From: Rhodoferax sp. OV413
GTDB lineage: Bacteria; Pseudomonadota; Gammaproteobacteria; Burkholderiales; Burkholderiaceae_C
Direction of reading: 5' to 3'
Length of the DNA: 64,000 bases
NCBI GenBank assembly: GCA_945861785.1
Contig: CAMAWD010000014.1
Coordinates: forward strand, 1-64,000
A program made the position numbers and the translations under genes. Positions 1 to 8,534 of the stretch are shown here, one piece after another. How positions within the stretch are numbered: the first letter of the stretch is position 1; each line of letters opens with the position of its first letter. The notes under the pieces are model-generated. The model saw only the letters and a program-made list of their open reading frames with translations, had not been told where the DNA came from and did not search any database.

Positions 1-175
1 CAGGGCAGTCGGCGCGTTCAGCGCCCGACCGCTCCAGTATGAGCCCCCGCCGGGCTGCGCCTGCCGCGACGCGCGCCAACGCCAACGCAGACCAGGCAAC
101 GAACGACCGCAATGGGCCGAAAGCAGCCATCCGCATCAGGCTGCCGCGCTGCCAATCTGTGGTCGCGTGCGCCAC
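1..175 (-). CDS. possible N-terminal part of an unknown protein (runs off window)
   Basis: An open minus-strand frame starts with GTG at 175, one base after the stop of the efflux pump gene at 177, and stays open to the window edge (58 codons). In-frame ATG codons at 136 and 130 are alternative starts. The visible sequence has a hydrophobic stretch followed by arginine-rich sequence and resembles no family I recognise. The close spacing to the upstream gene is the main reason to list it. In DNA this GC-rich, a 58-codon open frame can arise by chance. Confidence 0.25.
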   Translation of the reverse strand, partial: MAHATTDWQRGSLMRMAAFGPLRSFVAWSALALARVAAGAARRGLILERSGAERADCP

Positions 176-176
176 G

Positions 177-1448
177 TCAATGCCCATCACCCGCGGGCAC
201 TGGACCGCCATGTTTCTGCACCAGCGTCCAGGCCGACAGCGCGATCAGCACGCTCCAGAACCAGACGCCCATGGTCAGGGGCAGCACGCTGCCATCCATG
301 TGGGTGCCCAACCATCCACCCATCAGGAAAGCGGCCAGCATCATCGTTGCGCCATTCAGGGCCGATGCCGCGCCGGCGGCCTGGGGGAACGGCCCGACCG
401 CACCGCTCTGGCCGCAGGGCTGGTGCACGCCATGGCTGAACATGAACAGGTAGTAGGGCAGCATGATGTACCAGCCGCCGTGCGCGCCGCCGGCCAGACC
501 GGTGAGCCCGAACACGCCCAGCAAGCTGCCACTTGCCAGTGTCATTGCGCCGGCAACCGCTACCGTGCGCTTGATGCCCCAGTGGCGCAACATGCGCCGA
601 CAGACAAAGGTGCCAGCCAGGTACCACAGCGACATCGAGAACATCAGCAGTCCGTAGTGCGTCTTGCTGAAATGCAGCACCTGGATGAAGACGAAGGATG
701 AACTGGCCAAAAATGTGAAGAGACCCGCGTAGGATGTGGCCGAGAGAGCTGACCACGCCCGGAAGGTGGGGTTGCGGACGATCTGAAGCCAGGTTCTTGC
801 CAGAGTGCCAGGCTCCAGCGCACGTGGATTCTTGCGCGCAAGGGTTTCATCGAAGCACAAGACGATCAGGGCCAGTGATGCGGCACCAAATACCGCCAGG
901 GCCAGCAGCGCAATGCGCCAGTTGTAGAGGTCAGACAACAGCCCACCGGTTGGTGCGCTCAGACAGGCTACCACGGCCAGGCCGCCCAAGGCCTTGGACA
1001 TCACGCGTGCGCCTTCGGCCGGGGTGTACAAGTCGCGGATGATTGCGCGCGCCGCCATCACGCCGGCCCCCATGGCGGCGCCCTGCAGCGCGCGCCAGGT
1101 GATCAGCATCTCCATCGAACTGGCCAGGGTGCAGCCCACTGCCGCCACAACGTAGGCCGACAGCCCGACTATCAGTACCGGGCGGCGGCCGAAGCGGTCT
1201 GACAACGGGCCCCAGACCAACTGCGACAGGCCGAACGCCAGCAGCAACGCCGTCAGGGTGAGTTGGGCCTGTGCCATCGGCGCCCCAAAACCAGCGGTCA
1301 TGGCGGGGAGGGCGGGAAGGTACAGGTCGGTCGTCACGGGTTGCACACCGAGCAGCGCGGACAGGATCAGCACGACCATGCCGTGCGACCTTGCGGGTTT
1401 GTTGGCGACGGCTGGTGTGGCGATTGGGTGCGGTAGCGGTGAATGCAT
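177..1448 (-). CDS. Bcr/CflA-family drug efflux MFS transporter
   Basis: This 423-residue protein is a 12-helix major facilitator of the inner membrane, predicted to export drugs or small molecules using the proton gradient. After an N-terminal tail of about 22 residues, helix 1 runs into the motif DLYLPALPAM, which is typical of the Bcr/CflA (DHA1) subgroup. The loop 2-3 motif LSDRFGRRPVL is present near residues 80-90. Length matches the family (about 400). The ATG at 1448 is followed directly by a plausible N-terminus. It is a single gene, with the lipoprotein hydrolase about 100 bp upstream on the same strand. The substrate cannot be read from the sequence. Confidence 0.9.
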   Translation of the reverse strand: MHSPLPHPIATPAVANKPARSHGMVVLILSALLGVQPVTTDLYLPALPAMTAGFGAPMAQAQLTLTALLLAFGLSQLVWGPLSDRFGRRPVLIVGLSAYVVAAVGCTLASSMEMLITWRALQGAAMGAGVMAARAIIRDLYTPAEGARVMSKALGGLAVVACLSAPTGGLLSDLYNWRIALLALAVFGAASLALIVLCFDETLARKNPRALEPGTLARTWLQIVRNPTFRAWSALSATSYAGLFTFLASSSFVFIQVLHFSKTHYGLLMFSMSLWYLAGTFVCRRMLRHWGIKRTVAVAGAMTLASGSLLGVFGLTGLAGGAHGGWYIMLPYYLFMFSHGVHQPCGQSGAVGPFPQAAGAASALNGATMMLAAFLMGGWLGTHMDGSVLPLTMGVWFWSVLIALSAWTLVQKHGGPVPAGDGH

Positions 1449-1544
1449 GCAGTTCGAGCGTAGCAGAAGGCAGCAATGTGGCGCCGCTGGCAGGTGTCGC
1501 GGTTCGGTGCCTGGTGCGTGGCCCGCGATGGGGCCGGTTTGGCC

Positions 1545-2396
1545 CTAGGGCAGGCCGAACAGTTGGGTGATTGCGGTGCGGTATTGGGCTTGGCCCATTG
1601 AAATGGTATTGTGGTGCGAGCCGCCGTCCACCAGGATGAACGCCTTGGGGGCGCGCGCAGCGTCGAACAGGCGTCGGCCCAGTTCCGGTTTGATCAGCGT
1701 GTCCTGCGACCCGTGCACCACGAGCAAGGGTGCGCCGACCTGCGCCACCTTGCTGACGGCGTCGAAGCGCTGGGTGATCAACGGACCAAGCGGCAACCAA
1801 CCCCACTTGGTGCTGCCGACGACGTCGGGGATCGATGTGAAGGCGCCCTCGACGATGGTGCCGGCTTCGTCGGTTACCGCGCTCGCCAGTTCGATGGCGA
1901 TCGCCCCTCCCAGCGAATGGCCGAACAAGTAACGTGGCCGGGTCGGGTATTCCCTTGCCAGCCAGTCCCAGGCCGCGCGGGCGTCTTCGTAGGCCAGTTC
2001 TTCCGACGGCGGCACTGCGTCGCTCCTGCCAAAACCCCGGTAGTCCAGTGCCAGCACGGAAAATCCCAGTTCCTGCATGCGCCGCGCGCGAAACGCCGAG
2101 CTGTTCACGTTCCAGCGTGACCCATGCAGGTAGAGCATCACTGGCGCCTCCCGCCCGTCTGAACCAGTTCGGGGGGCGGCCGCCAGCCAAAGTCCGTGCA
2201 GTCTGGCGCGCTGGCCGGTGCGCTGCGAATCGAACTCGATCCAGGTATCCTGCATGCCGTCGGCCGCGCCGTAACCACCCCAGGTGCGCTCGCTGGGCTG
2301 GAAAATCCATTCGCCCTGCTTTTCGTGCAACGCGGCGCAACCCGTGAGCAGCGCCAGTGCGAGAGCCATCGACAAGGGCAGGGGCCAGAGTTTCAT
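1545..2396 (-). CDS. alpha/beta-hydrolase lipoprotein
   Basis: This is a 283-residue serine hydrolase predicted to be a lipoprotein. I start it at the ATG at 2396 because this gives a short signal peptide ending in the lipobox LLTGC (Cys about residue 18); the open frame extends further upstream without a sensible N-terminus. The alpha/beta-hydrolase fold is supported by an HGS oxyanion-type strand end, the nucleophile elbow GHSLGG near residue 150, a late Asp in HGSQD, and a C-terminal His in the GGSHHN region. Related proteins are often annotated as lysophospholipase-like or BAAT-type hydrolases. The substrate is unknown. mutL ends about 80 bp upstream on the same strand, so co-transcription is possible. 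Confidence 0.85.
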   Translation of the reverse strand: MKLWPLPLSMALALALLTGCAALHEKQGEWIFQPSERTWGGYGAADGMQDTWIEFDSQRTGQRARLHGLWLAAAPRTGSDGREAPVMLYLHGSRWNVNSSAFRARRMQELGFSVLALDYRGFGRSDAVPPSEELAYEDARAAWDWLAREYPTRPRYLFGHSLGGAIAIELASAVTDEAGTIVEGAFTSIPDVVGSTKWGWLPLGPLITQRFDAVSKVAQVGAPLLVVHGSQDTLIKPELGRRLFDAARAPKAFILVDGGSHHNTISMGQAQYRTAITQLFGLP

Positions 2397-2478
2397 GGCG
2401 CCATTTTGCCGCGCTCCGGCTTGCTCTGCTCGCCAAAGGCCGTCCATCGTGTTGGTGCTCCGGTGGATGGCACCAGGC

Positions 2479-4488
2479 TCAGCGCCCACGAAGGAACAGC
2501 CCGTCAAGTTCCTTCAGGCTCACTTGCCGCCACGTGGGACGGCCGTGGTTGCACTGGTCGGAGCGGTCGGTGGCCTCCATCTGCCTCAGCAACGCGTTCA
2601 TTTCTTCCAGCGTGAGTTTGCGGTTGGCACGCACCGCCCCGTGGCAGGCCATGGTGGCCAGCAGTTCGTCGCGTGCCCGTTGCACCACGGTGCTTGCATC
2701 GTGCTGGGCCAGTTCGGCCAGCACGCTGCGCGCGAGCTCCGCGGCATCGCCGCGGGCCAGTGTTGCCGGCACGGCCCGAACGGCCAGGCTGCCGGCGGAC
2801 AAGGCGGTGATCTCAAGGCCCAGCATGCGCAGCGCGTCGGCCTGGGTTTCAGCGGTGGTTATTTCTTCGGCCGTCGCGGCAAAACTTGCCGGGATCAGCA
2901 GTGGCTGGCTGGCGAGCGCAGGCATGCCGGCACCGCAGGAGTCGGCGGCCTGGTTCATCTGTTCCTTCAGGCGTTCGTACACGATGCGTTCGTGGGCCGC
3001 GTGCATGTCGACGATGACCAGCCCGTGCGCGTTCTCGGCCAGGATGTACACACCCTGCAACTGGCCCAGAGCGCGGCCAAGGGGCCAGGCTCCGTCGGGC
3101 ACCGGCGCAGACGCAGCGGTAGACACAGCGGCAGACACAGCGGTCGGGCCGGTACTGGTGCGGTCGGCTTCATTGGCTCTGGTTGGCTGCGCGGGCCAGG
3201 TAGCCAGCGGCTGCAATGCGCCATTGGCCGGTGAAACGGGAGACCGGCTGATCTGCCACAGTGCTTCGAGGTCCGACACGCGGTGCCCCACAAGCGGCGT
3301 GAACGGCATGCCGGATTGCTGCCAGGGCGTGTCGGCCCGCAACTGCGCAGTGTGGTCCTCGGCCATGGGCACTGCCGCAGCACCAACCGCCAGTGCGCCG
3401 GCGGCAGCCCGGGGGACCGCCAGTGTGTCCTCGACCGCGTGGCGCACCGCCTGGTGCACCTCGCGGCCATCGCGAAAGCGCACCTCGATCTTGGTCGGAT
3501 GCACATTCACGTCCACCCGGCGCGGGTCGATGTCGAGGTACAACACGTAGACCGGCTGGCGCTGGCCGTGCAGCACATCTTCGTACGCAGCGCGTACCGC
3601 GTGCGACAGGACCTTGTCGCGCACAAAACGACCATTGACATAACAGAACTGCTGGTCGCCCCGCGCCCTGGCCGCGTCCGGTATGCCCACACGGCCGCGC
3701 ACGCGAACCGGATGCGCGCCGTCGCCACGGACTGCCTGCCCCGTGGGGCCACCGTGCAGAAAATCCACGTACACCGAGCGCTGGACGAAGTCGTCGCCCA
3801 GCACGTCGGCCATGCGCTGCGCCGTTGCCGCGACCATCTCCTGCGGGGACGCAGATGGGGTTGCCTTCTGGCGCCATTGCTCGACCAGCTTGCCCTCGTG
3901 CCACACCGCAAACCCCACATCGGGACGCGCCAGCGCCTGGCGGCGGACCGACTCGATGCAATGTGCGAGTTCGGTGGCATCGGTCTTGAGGAACTTGCGC
4001 CGCGCCGGGGTGCTGAAGAACAGCTCCTTCACCTCCACCGTGGTGCCGGTGCCGCGGGCCACCGGGCGCAGTTCGCCGGTGCGGCCGTCCAGTGCAAACG
4101 CCTCGCCAGCGCCCAGCGCGCGCGATGACAGCGAGCAATCTGCAATCGCGTTGATTGCGGCCAATGCCTCACCCCGAAAACCAAAGGTGCCAACCTCTTC
4201 GAGGTCGTGCAGGTTGCTGATCTTGCTGGTCGCGTGGCGCTTGAGAGCCATCGGCAGTTCGTCCCGCGGGATTCCTGCGCCGTCGTCCTCGACCGCAATC
4301 AGGCGCACACCACCGGCCAACAGGCGCACCGTCACCTGGGTGGCGCCGGCATCCAGCGCGTTGTCGAGCAGTTCGCGCACCACCGAGGCAGGGCGTTCCA
4401 CCACCTCGCCGGCGGCGATCTGGCTGATCAATTCGTCGGGCAGTTCACGGATGGCGCGGCGCGGCGCAGAGGCATTTGGGGAATTCAC
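2479..4488 (-). CDS. mutL: DNA mismatch repair protein MutL
   Basis: MutL is the GHKL ATPase that couples mismatch recognition by MutS to downstream repair. The 669-residue protein has the N-terminal ATPase motifs IAAGEVVERPASVV, ELLDNALDAGAT (ATP-Mg binding Asn), DDGAGI and GFRGEAL. A variable proline/alanine/threonine linker follows around residues 390-440. The C-terminal dimerisation domain contains ACHGAVRAN and the ending CNHGRPTW, as in MutH-independent or MutH-type MutLs without obvious endonuclease motif. The start is GTG at 4488. dedA is divergent 47 bp away. Length is normal for Burkholderiales. Confidence 0.97.
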   Translation of the reverse strand: MNSPNASAPRRAIRELPDELISQIAAGEVVERPASVVRELLDNALDAGATQVTVRLLAGGVRLIAVEDDGAGIPRDELPMALKRHATSKISNLHDLEEVGTFGFRGEALAAINAIADCSLSSRALGAGEAFALDGRTGELRPVARGTGTTVEVKELFFSTPARRKFLKTDATELAHCIESVRRQALARPDVGFAVWHEGKLVEQWRQKATPSASPQEMVAATAQRMADVLGDDFVQRSVYVDFLHGGPTGQAVRGDGAHPVRVRGRVGIPDAARARGDQQFCYVNGRFVRDKVLSHAVRAAYEDVLHGQRQPVYVLYLDIDPRRVDVNVHPTKIEVRFRDGREVHQAVRHAVEDTLAVPRAAAGALAVGAAAVPMAEDHTAQLRADTPWQQSGMPFTPLVGHRVSDLEALWQISRSPVSPANGALQPLATWPAQPTRANEADRTSTGPTAVSAAVSTAASAPVPDGAWPLGRALGQLQGVYILAENAHGLVIVDMHAAHERIVYERLKEQMNQAADSCGAGMPALASQPLLIPASFAATAEEITTAETQADALRMLGLEITALSAGSLAVRAVPATLARGDAAELARSVLAELAQHDASTVVQRARDELLATMACHGAVRANRKLTLEEMNALLRQMEATDRSDQCNHGRPTWRQVSLKELDGLFLRGR

Positions 4489-4521
4489 CGGGTGATTCTA
4501 GGTGGCGTCACACGGCGCGGT

Positions 4522-4527
4522 GATAAT
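4522..4527 (+). promoter_or_regulatory. -10 box for dedA, nearly leaderless
   Basis: GATAAT lies 8 bases before the dedA ATG at 4536. With the usual 6-8 nt from the -10 box to the transcript start, the mRNA would begin at or within 1-2 nt of the start codon, and no Shine-Dalgarno sequence fits between. No convincing -35 box is visible. The same geometry occurs before queG and parE. Confidence 0.4.
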
Positions 4528-4535
4528 CCCGGCCC

Positions 4536-5198
4536 ATGGAACTTGTCGCCCTCATTCTTGATTTTGTCCTGCACATCGACCGTTACCTGGAGACCTTCGT
4601 TCAGACTTACGGCGCCTGGGTCTACGCACTGCTGTTCCTGATCATCTTCGTCGAGACCGGTGTGGTGGTCATGCCTTTCCTGCCTGGCGACTCGCTGTTG
4701 TTCGTGGTGGGAGCCATGTGCGGCGTCGGTTTGATGAGTTACCCGGTGGTCGTGAGCCTGTTGCTGGTGGCCGCCGTGGCCGGCAACCAGTGCAACTACA
4801 CCATTGGGCGTTACTTCGGCCCCAAGGTGTTCCAGTGGGAGGACTCGAAGTTTTTCAACAAGCGCGCGTTCAACCAGGCCCACGATTTCTATGAAAAGTA
4901 CGGTGGCATCACCATCGTGGCGGCGCGGTTCATGCCGTTTTTGCGCACCTTTGCGCCGTTTGTCGCTGGTGTGGCGCAGATGACGCGCTCCAAGTTCACC
5001 TTTTTTGATGTGACAGGCGGGGCCTTGTGGGTCGTCGGGCTGGTGACCGTCGGATATTTCTTCGGCAACATCCCGCTGGTCAAGACCCACCTGGAGAAGA
5101 TCATCTGGGCCATGATCCTGGTGCCGGGGCTGTTGGTCTTTGTCGGGGCCTGGCGCGCACGGCGCAAGGCCCAGACCGCAGACGCCGCCAAGGCGTAG
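4536..5198 (+). CDS. DedA-family integral membrane protein
   Basis: This 220-residue inner-membrane protein belongs to the DedA (SNARE-associated/VTT) family, implicated in membrane homeostasis and undecaprenyl-phosphate or phospholipid flipping. Recognisable features are the early re-entrant helix motif with FVETGVVVMPFLPGDSLL (residues 33-51), the central GRYFGPKVF, and the RFMPFLRTFAPFVAG motif near residues 128-142, whose arginines are essential in E. coli YqjA/YghB. Four or five membrane segments are visible. It is divergent from mutL and looks monocistronic. Confidence 0.93.
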   Translation: MELVALILDFVLHIDRYLETFVQTYGAWVYALLFLIIFVETGVVVMPFLPGDSLLFVVGAMCGVGLMSYPVVVSLLLVAAVAGNQCNYTIGRYFGPKVFQWEDSKFFNKRAFNQAHDFYEKYGGITIVAARFMPFLRTFAPFVAGVAQMTRSKFTFFDVTGGALWVVGLVTVGYFFGNIPLVKTHLEKIIWAMILVPGLLVFVGAWRARRKAQTADAAKA

Positions 5199-5215
5199 CC
5201 ACCAAGGGCTACAGC

Positions 5216-5440
5216 CGCCAACTTTCAAGAACAGTTCGCGGTCCGCCGCAAAGTTGGCATGCAGTGGCAGCCACGCGCCGGCCGCTGCCCGCGCATCGGG
5301 GCCAGTGCTGCCTGCAATCACCGTGCCCGGCCACATGCCTTCCGAGTTGTAGCTGCCCAGCGCCTGGGCCGTGCGTTCGAGCAGGCGTTGCAGCAGGGGC
5401 CGGCAGAAAGAGCCGTCGAGCACCAACGCGTCGCGCTGGT
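5216..5440 (-). pseudogene. C-terminal relic of a ROK-family protein
   Basis: The 250-bp gap between dedA and amiC holds about 70 codons of sequence, read on the minus strand, that looks like the end of a ROK-family (sugar kinase/NagC-type repressor) protein. Visible pieces are LVLDGSF, an amphipathic helix, then GSTGPDARAAAGAWLPLHAN and FAADRELFLK. The nucleotide-binding and glucose-binding parts are missing, and no start codon or SD precedes the piece. It begins where amiC ends, and its frame runs on without a stop at the expected C-terminus. I assign ROK from memory of the family ending; a protein search would settle it. Confidence 0.5.
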
Positions 5441-5446
5441 GCCGGC

Positions 5447-6898
5447 TCAGACCGTGCGGTTGCGTGCCAGTGGCGGGTTGCGGGCAAAATAACGCTCGAT
5501 GCCGCGCACCAGGGCGTCGGCCAGTTGTTGCTGGTAGGCGTCGCTGTTGAGCTTGGCCTCTTCTTCCGGGTTGCTGATGAAGGCGGCCTCGACCAGTACG
5601 CTTGGAATGTCGGGCGCCTTGAGCACAGCGAACGAGGCCTGCTCAACCCGGGGCTTGTGCAATTTGCCCACACGCCCGATCTCGCCCAGCATCGCGCTGC
5701 CCAGCAGCAGGCTGTCCTTGATCTGTGCATGGGTGCTCATGTCGAACAGCGCGCGTTGCACTTCGGCATCCTTGGCGGCGACGTTCAGCCCACCGACCAG
5801 ATCGGCCTTGTTCTCCTTGTCGGCCATCCAGCGCGCGGCGCTGCTGCTGGCACCGCCCTGGCTCAGGGCGAATACGCTGGCGCCCTGCGGGCGGGGCGTG
5901 AAGAATGCGTCTGCGTGCAGGCTGACCAACAGGTCGGCCTGAACCCTGCGTGCTTTTTGCACCCGCACATGCAGCGGCACGAAAAAGTCGGCGTCGCGCG
6001 TGAGGTAGGCGCGCATTGTGTTGCCGTTCACACTGGTGCTGTGGATGCGGTCCCGCAACAGGTGCGCCAGACGCAGCACCACGTCCTTTTCGCGCGTGCC
6101 GCCAGGGCCGATGGCGCCCGGGTCTTCGCCGCCGTGGCCAGGGTCGAGCGCGACGATGATCAGGCGGTCGGTGCGGTTGGCGACGGCAGGCCGGGCAGTG
6201 CTGGCGGCGACGGCCGCGCGTGCTGAACTGGCTGCACCGGCTGGCGGCGCAGGTGCCGACACCGATGCCGATGCCGACACCGATGCCGATGCCGGCGCGG
6301 CTGCCGACGTGGGCGCCGCCGCGGGGGCAGACGCCGGTGTGGCGGCCTCCCTGGCCGCACGTTGTGCGATCAGTGTCCCCAACGGGTCGGGTTCCGATGC
6401 ATGCGCCGCAGGTGGGGGAACAACGCCCGGTGCCACCGGCCGCTCCCGGAGCCGTTCTGCGATCAAGGTCTCCAGCGGATCGGCGACCAGGGTCGGGTAC
6501 AGATCGAACACCAGCCGATGCTGGTATGCGGCCACTGGAGGCAGGCTGAACACCTGCGGCAGCGCGGCCTGTTTCAGGTCCAGTACCAGCCGGACCACGC
6601 CAGGGGCATATTGGCCCACCCGGATACCGCCAATGGTGGGGTCGTCGGAACGCACCTTGGCTACGAGTTCACGCAACGCGGCATTGAGCTCGATGCCTTC
6701 GATGTCCACCGCCAGACGTGGCGGGTTGGCGACAAAACCATGGCGCGCCTTGAGCGCGCCGTCCGACTCGATCGTGACCCGGGAATAGTCGGGCGCAGGC
6801 CATACCCGCACAGCCAGAATCGTCGCGCCGCTGGCAATGTGCGCGCGGCCCAGCAACAGCACCAGCGCGCCTCCTTGCAGCAGCTCGCGCCGCTTCAT
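5447..6898 (-). CDS. amiC: N-acetylmuramoyl-L-alanine amidase AmiC (AMIN + Amidase_3)
   Basis: This periplasmic zinc amidase cleaves septal peptidoglycan during cell separation. The ATG at 6898 gives an N-terminus with MKRRELLQGG and a hydrophobic stretch, a twin-arginine-like signal as in E. coli AmiC. An AMIN domain (residues about 25-130) is followed by an Ala/Ser/Pro-rich linker (about 170-240) and then the catalytic domain. Zinc and catalytic residues are in DPGHGGEDPG, the GTREKD region, SLHADAF and VLVEAAFISNPEEE. The 483 residues fit the family. The start overlaps the tsaE stop by 4 nt, so the two are probably co-translated. The linker DNA contains a hexamer repeat (6256-6300). Confidence 0.95.
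   Translation of the reverse strand: MKRRELLQGGALVLLLGRAHIASGATILAVRVWPAPDYSRVTIESDGALKARHGFVANPPRLAVDIEGIELNAALRELVAKVRSDDPTIGGIRVGQYAPGVVRLVLDLKQAALPQVFSLPPVAAYQHRLVFDLYPTLVADPLETLIAERLRERPVAPGVVPPPAAHASEPDPLGTLIAQRAAREAATPASAPAAAPTSAAAPASASVSASASVSAPAPPAGAASSARAAVAASTARPAVANRTDRLIIVALDPGHGGEDPGAIGPGGTREKDVVLRLAHLLRDRIHSTSVNGNTMRAYLTRDADFFVPLHVRVQKARRVQADLLVSLHADAFFTPRPQGASVFALSQGGASSSAARWMADKENKADLVGGLNVAAKDAEVQRALFDMSTHAQIKDSLLLGSAMLGEIGRVGKLHKPRVEQASFAVLKAPDIPSVLVEAAFISNPEEEAKLNSDAYQQQLADALVRGIERYFARNPPLARNRTV
6256..6300. repeat. hexanucleotide tandem repeat inside the amiC linker
   Basis: GCCGAT and GCCGAC units alternate for roughly seven copies. They encode the alternating Ser/Ala/Val stretch between the AMIN and amidase domains. 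The unit is a multiple of three, so copy-number change would lengthen or shorten the linker without a frameshift. Confidence 0.7.
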
Positions 6899-7368
6899 GG
6901 GTGTGCCGCTTCCAGCAGAGCCGCACCCACCGGCGTGTTGGCCACCAGTCGAACCTGGCGCACTCCATCCAGCCGGGCATCGATGTGGATGGCCAGGTCG
7001 GCCCGGGGCAGCGAAGCTGCGGCTTTCTCCGGCCATTCGGCAAGTTTCAGGCCGACGCTGGCAAAGATGTCGCGAAAACCCGCGTCTTCCCATTCGCGCG
7101 GGTCATGGAAACGGTAAAAATCGAAATGCCAGACCATGCGGGGCCCCGCAGCACCTGGTGCGGCCACGAGTTCGTACGGCTCTACCACGGCATAGGTGGG
7201 GCTCTTGATGCGCCCCTGCACCCCGAGCGCCTGCAGCAGGTGCCGCACCAGCGTGGTCTTGCCGGCTCCGAGTTCGCCGTGCAATTCGATGAAACTGTCG
7301 CACAGGGCGGGGCGCGCCGCAAGCGCGCAGGCAAACCTGCGGGTGGCGGATTCGTCGGCCCATTCCAT
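6895..7368 (-). CDS. tsaE: tRNA threonylcarbamoyladenosine biosynthesis ATPase TsaE
   Basis: TsaE is the small P-loop ATPase that, with TsaB and TsaD, makes the t6A37 modification on ANN-decoding tRNAs. The 157-residue protein has the Walker A motif GELGAGKTT followed by LVRHLL, the SPTYAVVEPYE motif, and HFDFYRF with the following E/D residues, all diagnostic. The ATG at 7368 gives the normal length. The stop overlaps the amiC start (ATGA), the widespread tsaE-amiC pairing. It is divergent from queG with 21 bp between starts. Confidence 0.96.
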   Translation of the reverse strand: MEWADESATRRFACALAARPALCDSFIELHGELGAGKTTLVRHLLQALGVQGRIKSPTYAVVEPYELVAAPGAAGPRMVWHFDFYRFHDPREWEDAGFRDIFASVGLKLAEWPEKAAASLPRADLAIHIDARLDGVRQVRLVANTPVGAALLEAAHP

Positions 7369-7374
7369 GCTTTT

Positions 7375-7380
7375 TACAAT
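7375..7380 (+). promoter_or_regulatory. -10 box for queG, nearly leaderless
   Basis: TACAAT (five of six consensus bases) ends 9 bases before the first in-frame ATG of queG at 7390. This places transcription start at about 7387. No Shine-Dalgarno sequence fits in between. A -35 box is not evident. Confidence 0.4.
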
Positions 7381-7389
7381 CGGTGCCAG

Positions 7390-8493
7390 ATGCATATGCG
7401 CTCTATTCTCGATGGCAGTCAATTGGTTTCCCGGATTCAGGCTTTTGGCCTGCAACTGGGATTCTCCCAAATTGGCGTCGCAGGCATTGACATGGCCAGT
7501 GCGGAACCCGGATTGCTGGCCTGGCTGTCGGCTGGTTTTCATGGGCAGATGGCGTATATGGCGGCCCATGGCCTCAAGCGGGCGCGGCCGGCAGAGCTGG
7601 TTCCGGGCTGCGTGAGTGTGGTCACCGCGCGCATGGATTACCTGCCCCAGGCCACGGACGCCGATTGGCAGGCCCGGGAATTCGCCCGGCTGGGGCGCCC
7701 GGGTGAAGCCATCGTGTCGATGTATGCCCGTGGGCGTGATTACCACAAGGTGCTTCGCCAGCGCCTGCAACAACTGGGTGAACGCGTTCAGGCCGAGGTC
7801 GGGCCGCTGGGTTACCGTGCCTTCACCGACTCGGCGCCGGTGCTGGAGGCCGAACTCGCGGTACGCAGCGGGCTGGGGTGGCGCGGCAAACACACGCTGG
7901 TCCTGGACCGCGAAGGCGGGTCGATGTTCTTTCTGGGAGAGCTTTTCCTCGACATTGCCTTGCCGCCGACACCGGCGCTTTCCTGGCATTGCGGCAGCTG
8001 CCAGGCATGTATCGATGTCTGCCCGACCCAGGCCATCGTGGCGCCCTATCGACTCGACGCGCGGCGCTGTATTTCCTACCTGACGATCGAACATGCCGGT
8101 GCAATCCCGCTGGAGTTGCGCCATCTGCTCGGAAACCGGATCTATGGCTGTGACGATTGCCAGCTGGCCTGTCCCTGGAACAAGTTCGCCCGGCGCAGCG
8201 CGCTGCCGGACTTCGATCCGCGAGCGGGGTTGCAGGGCGGCGACCTGGCGGCCCTGTTCGCCTGGACCGAGGCCGAATTTCTGCAGCGCACCGAGGGCAG
8301 TGCGATCCGGCGCATAGGCCACGAGCGCTGGTCGCGCAACATCGCGGTGGCGCTTGGCAATGCGCTGCGCGCGCACCTGGACCCGGCTTTGGTGGGCGCT
8401 TTGCGCGCGCGCGCAGCCGATCCGAGCGCACTGGTGCGCGAGCACGTCGCCTGGGCGCTGGATGTGGTGCCCCTTGGGCTACCATCCGGGTGA
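7390..8493 (+). CDS. queG: epoxyqueuosine reductase QueG
   Basis: QueG performs the last step of queuosine synthesis, reducing epoxyqueuosine in tRNA with cobalamin and two [4Fe-4S] clusters. The 367-residue protein shows the N-terminal GFSQIGVAGI region and the RDYHKVLRQRL motif. Its two ferredoxin-type cysteine sets are CGSCQACIDVCPTQAI and CDDCQLACPWN, and a C-terminal HEAT-like region follows. ATG codons at 7390 and 7396 are both possible. The frame is open much further upstream, but that part overlaps tsaE and is not conserved-looking. Confidence 0.96.
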   Translation: MHMRSILDGSQLVSRIQAFGLQLGFSQIGVAGIDMASAEPGLLAWLSAGFHGQMAYMAAHGLKRARPAELVPGCVSVVTARMDYLPQATDADWQAREFARLGRPGEAIVSMYARGRDYHKVLRQRLQQLGERVQAEVGPLGYRAFTDSAPVLEAELAVRSGLGWRGKHTLVLDREGGSMFFLGELFLDIALPPTPALSWHCGSCQACIDVCPTQAIVAPYRLDARRCISYLTIEHAGAIPLELRHLLGNRIYGCDDCQLACPWNKFARRSALPDFDPRAGLQGGDLAALFAWTEAEFLQRTEGSAIRRIGHERWSRNIAVALGNALRAHLDPALVGALRARAADPSALVREHVAWALDVVPLGLPSG

Positions 8494-8534
8494 GATGAAC
8501 ATTCCCAACCGCACCAACTGGCTGTAACCCCGCC

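Noticed and set aside
5195-5212. GTAGCC-N6-GGCTAC stem-loop at the dedA stop as a terminator
   Set aside because: Short stem with no T-run; it overlaps the start of the ROK-like relic and may be chance.
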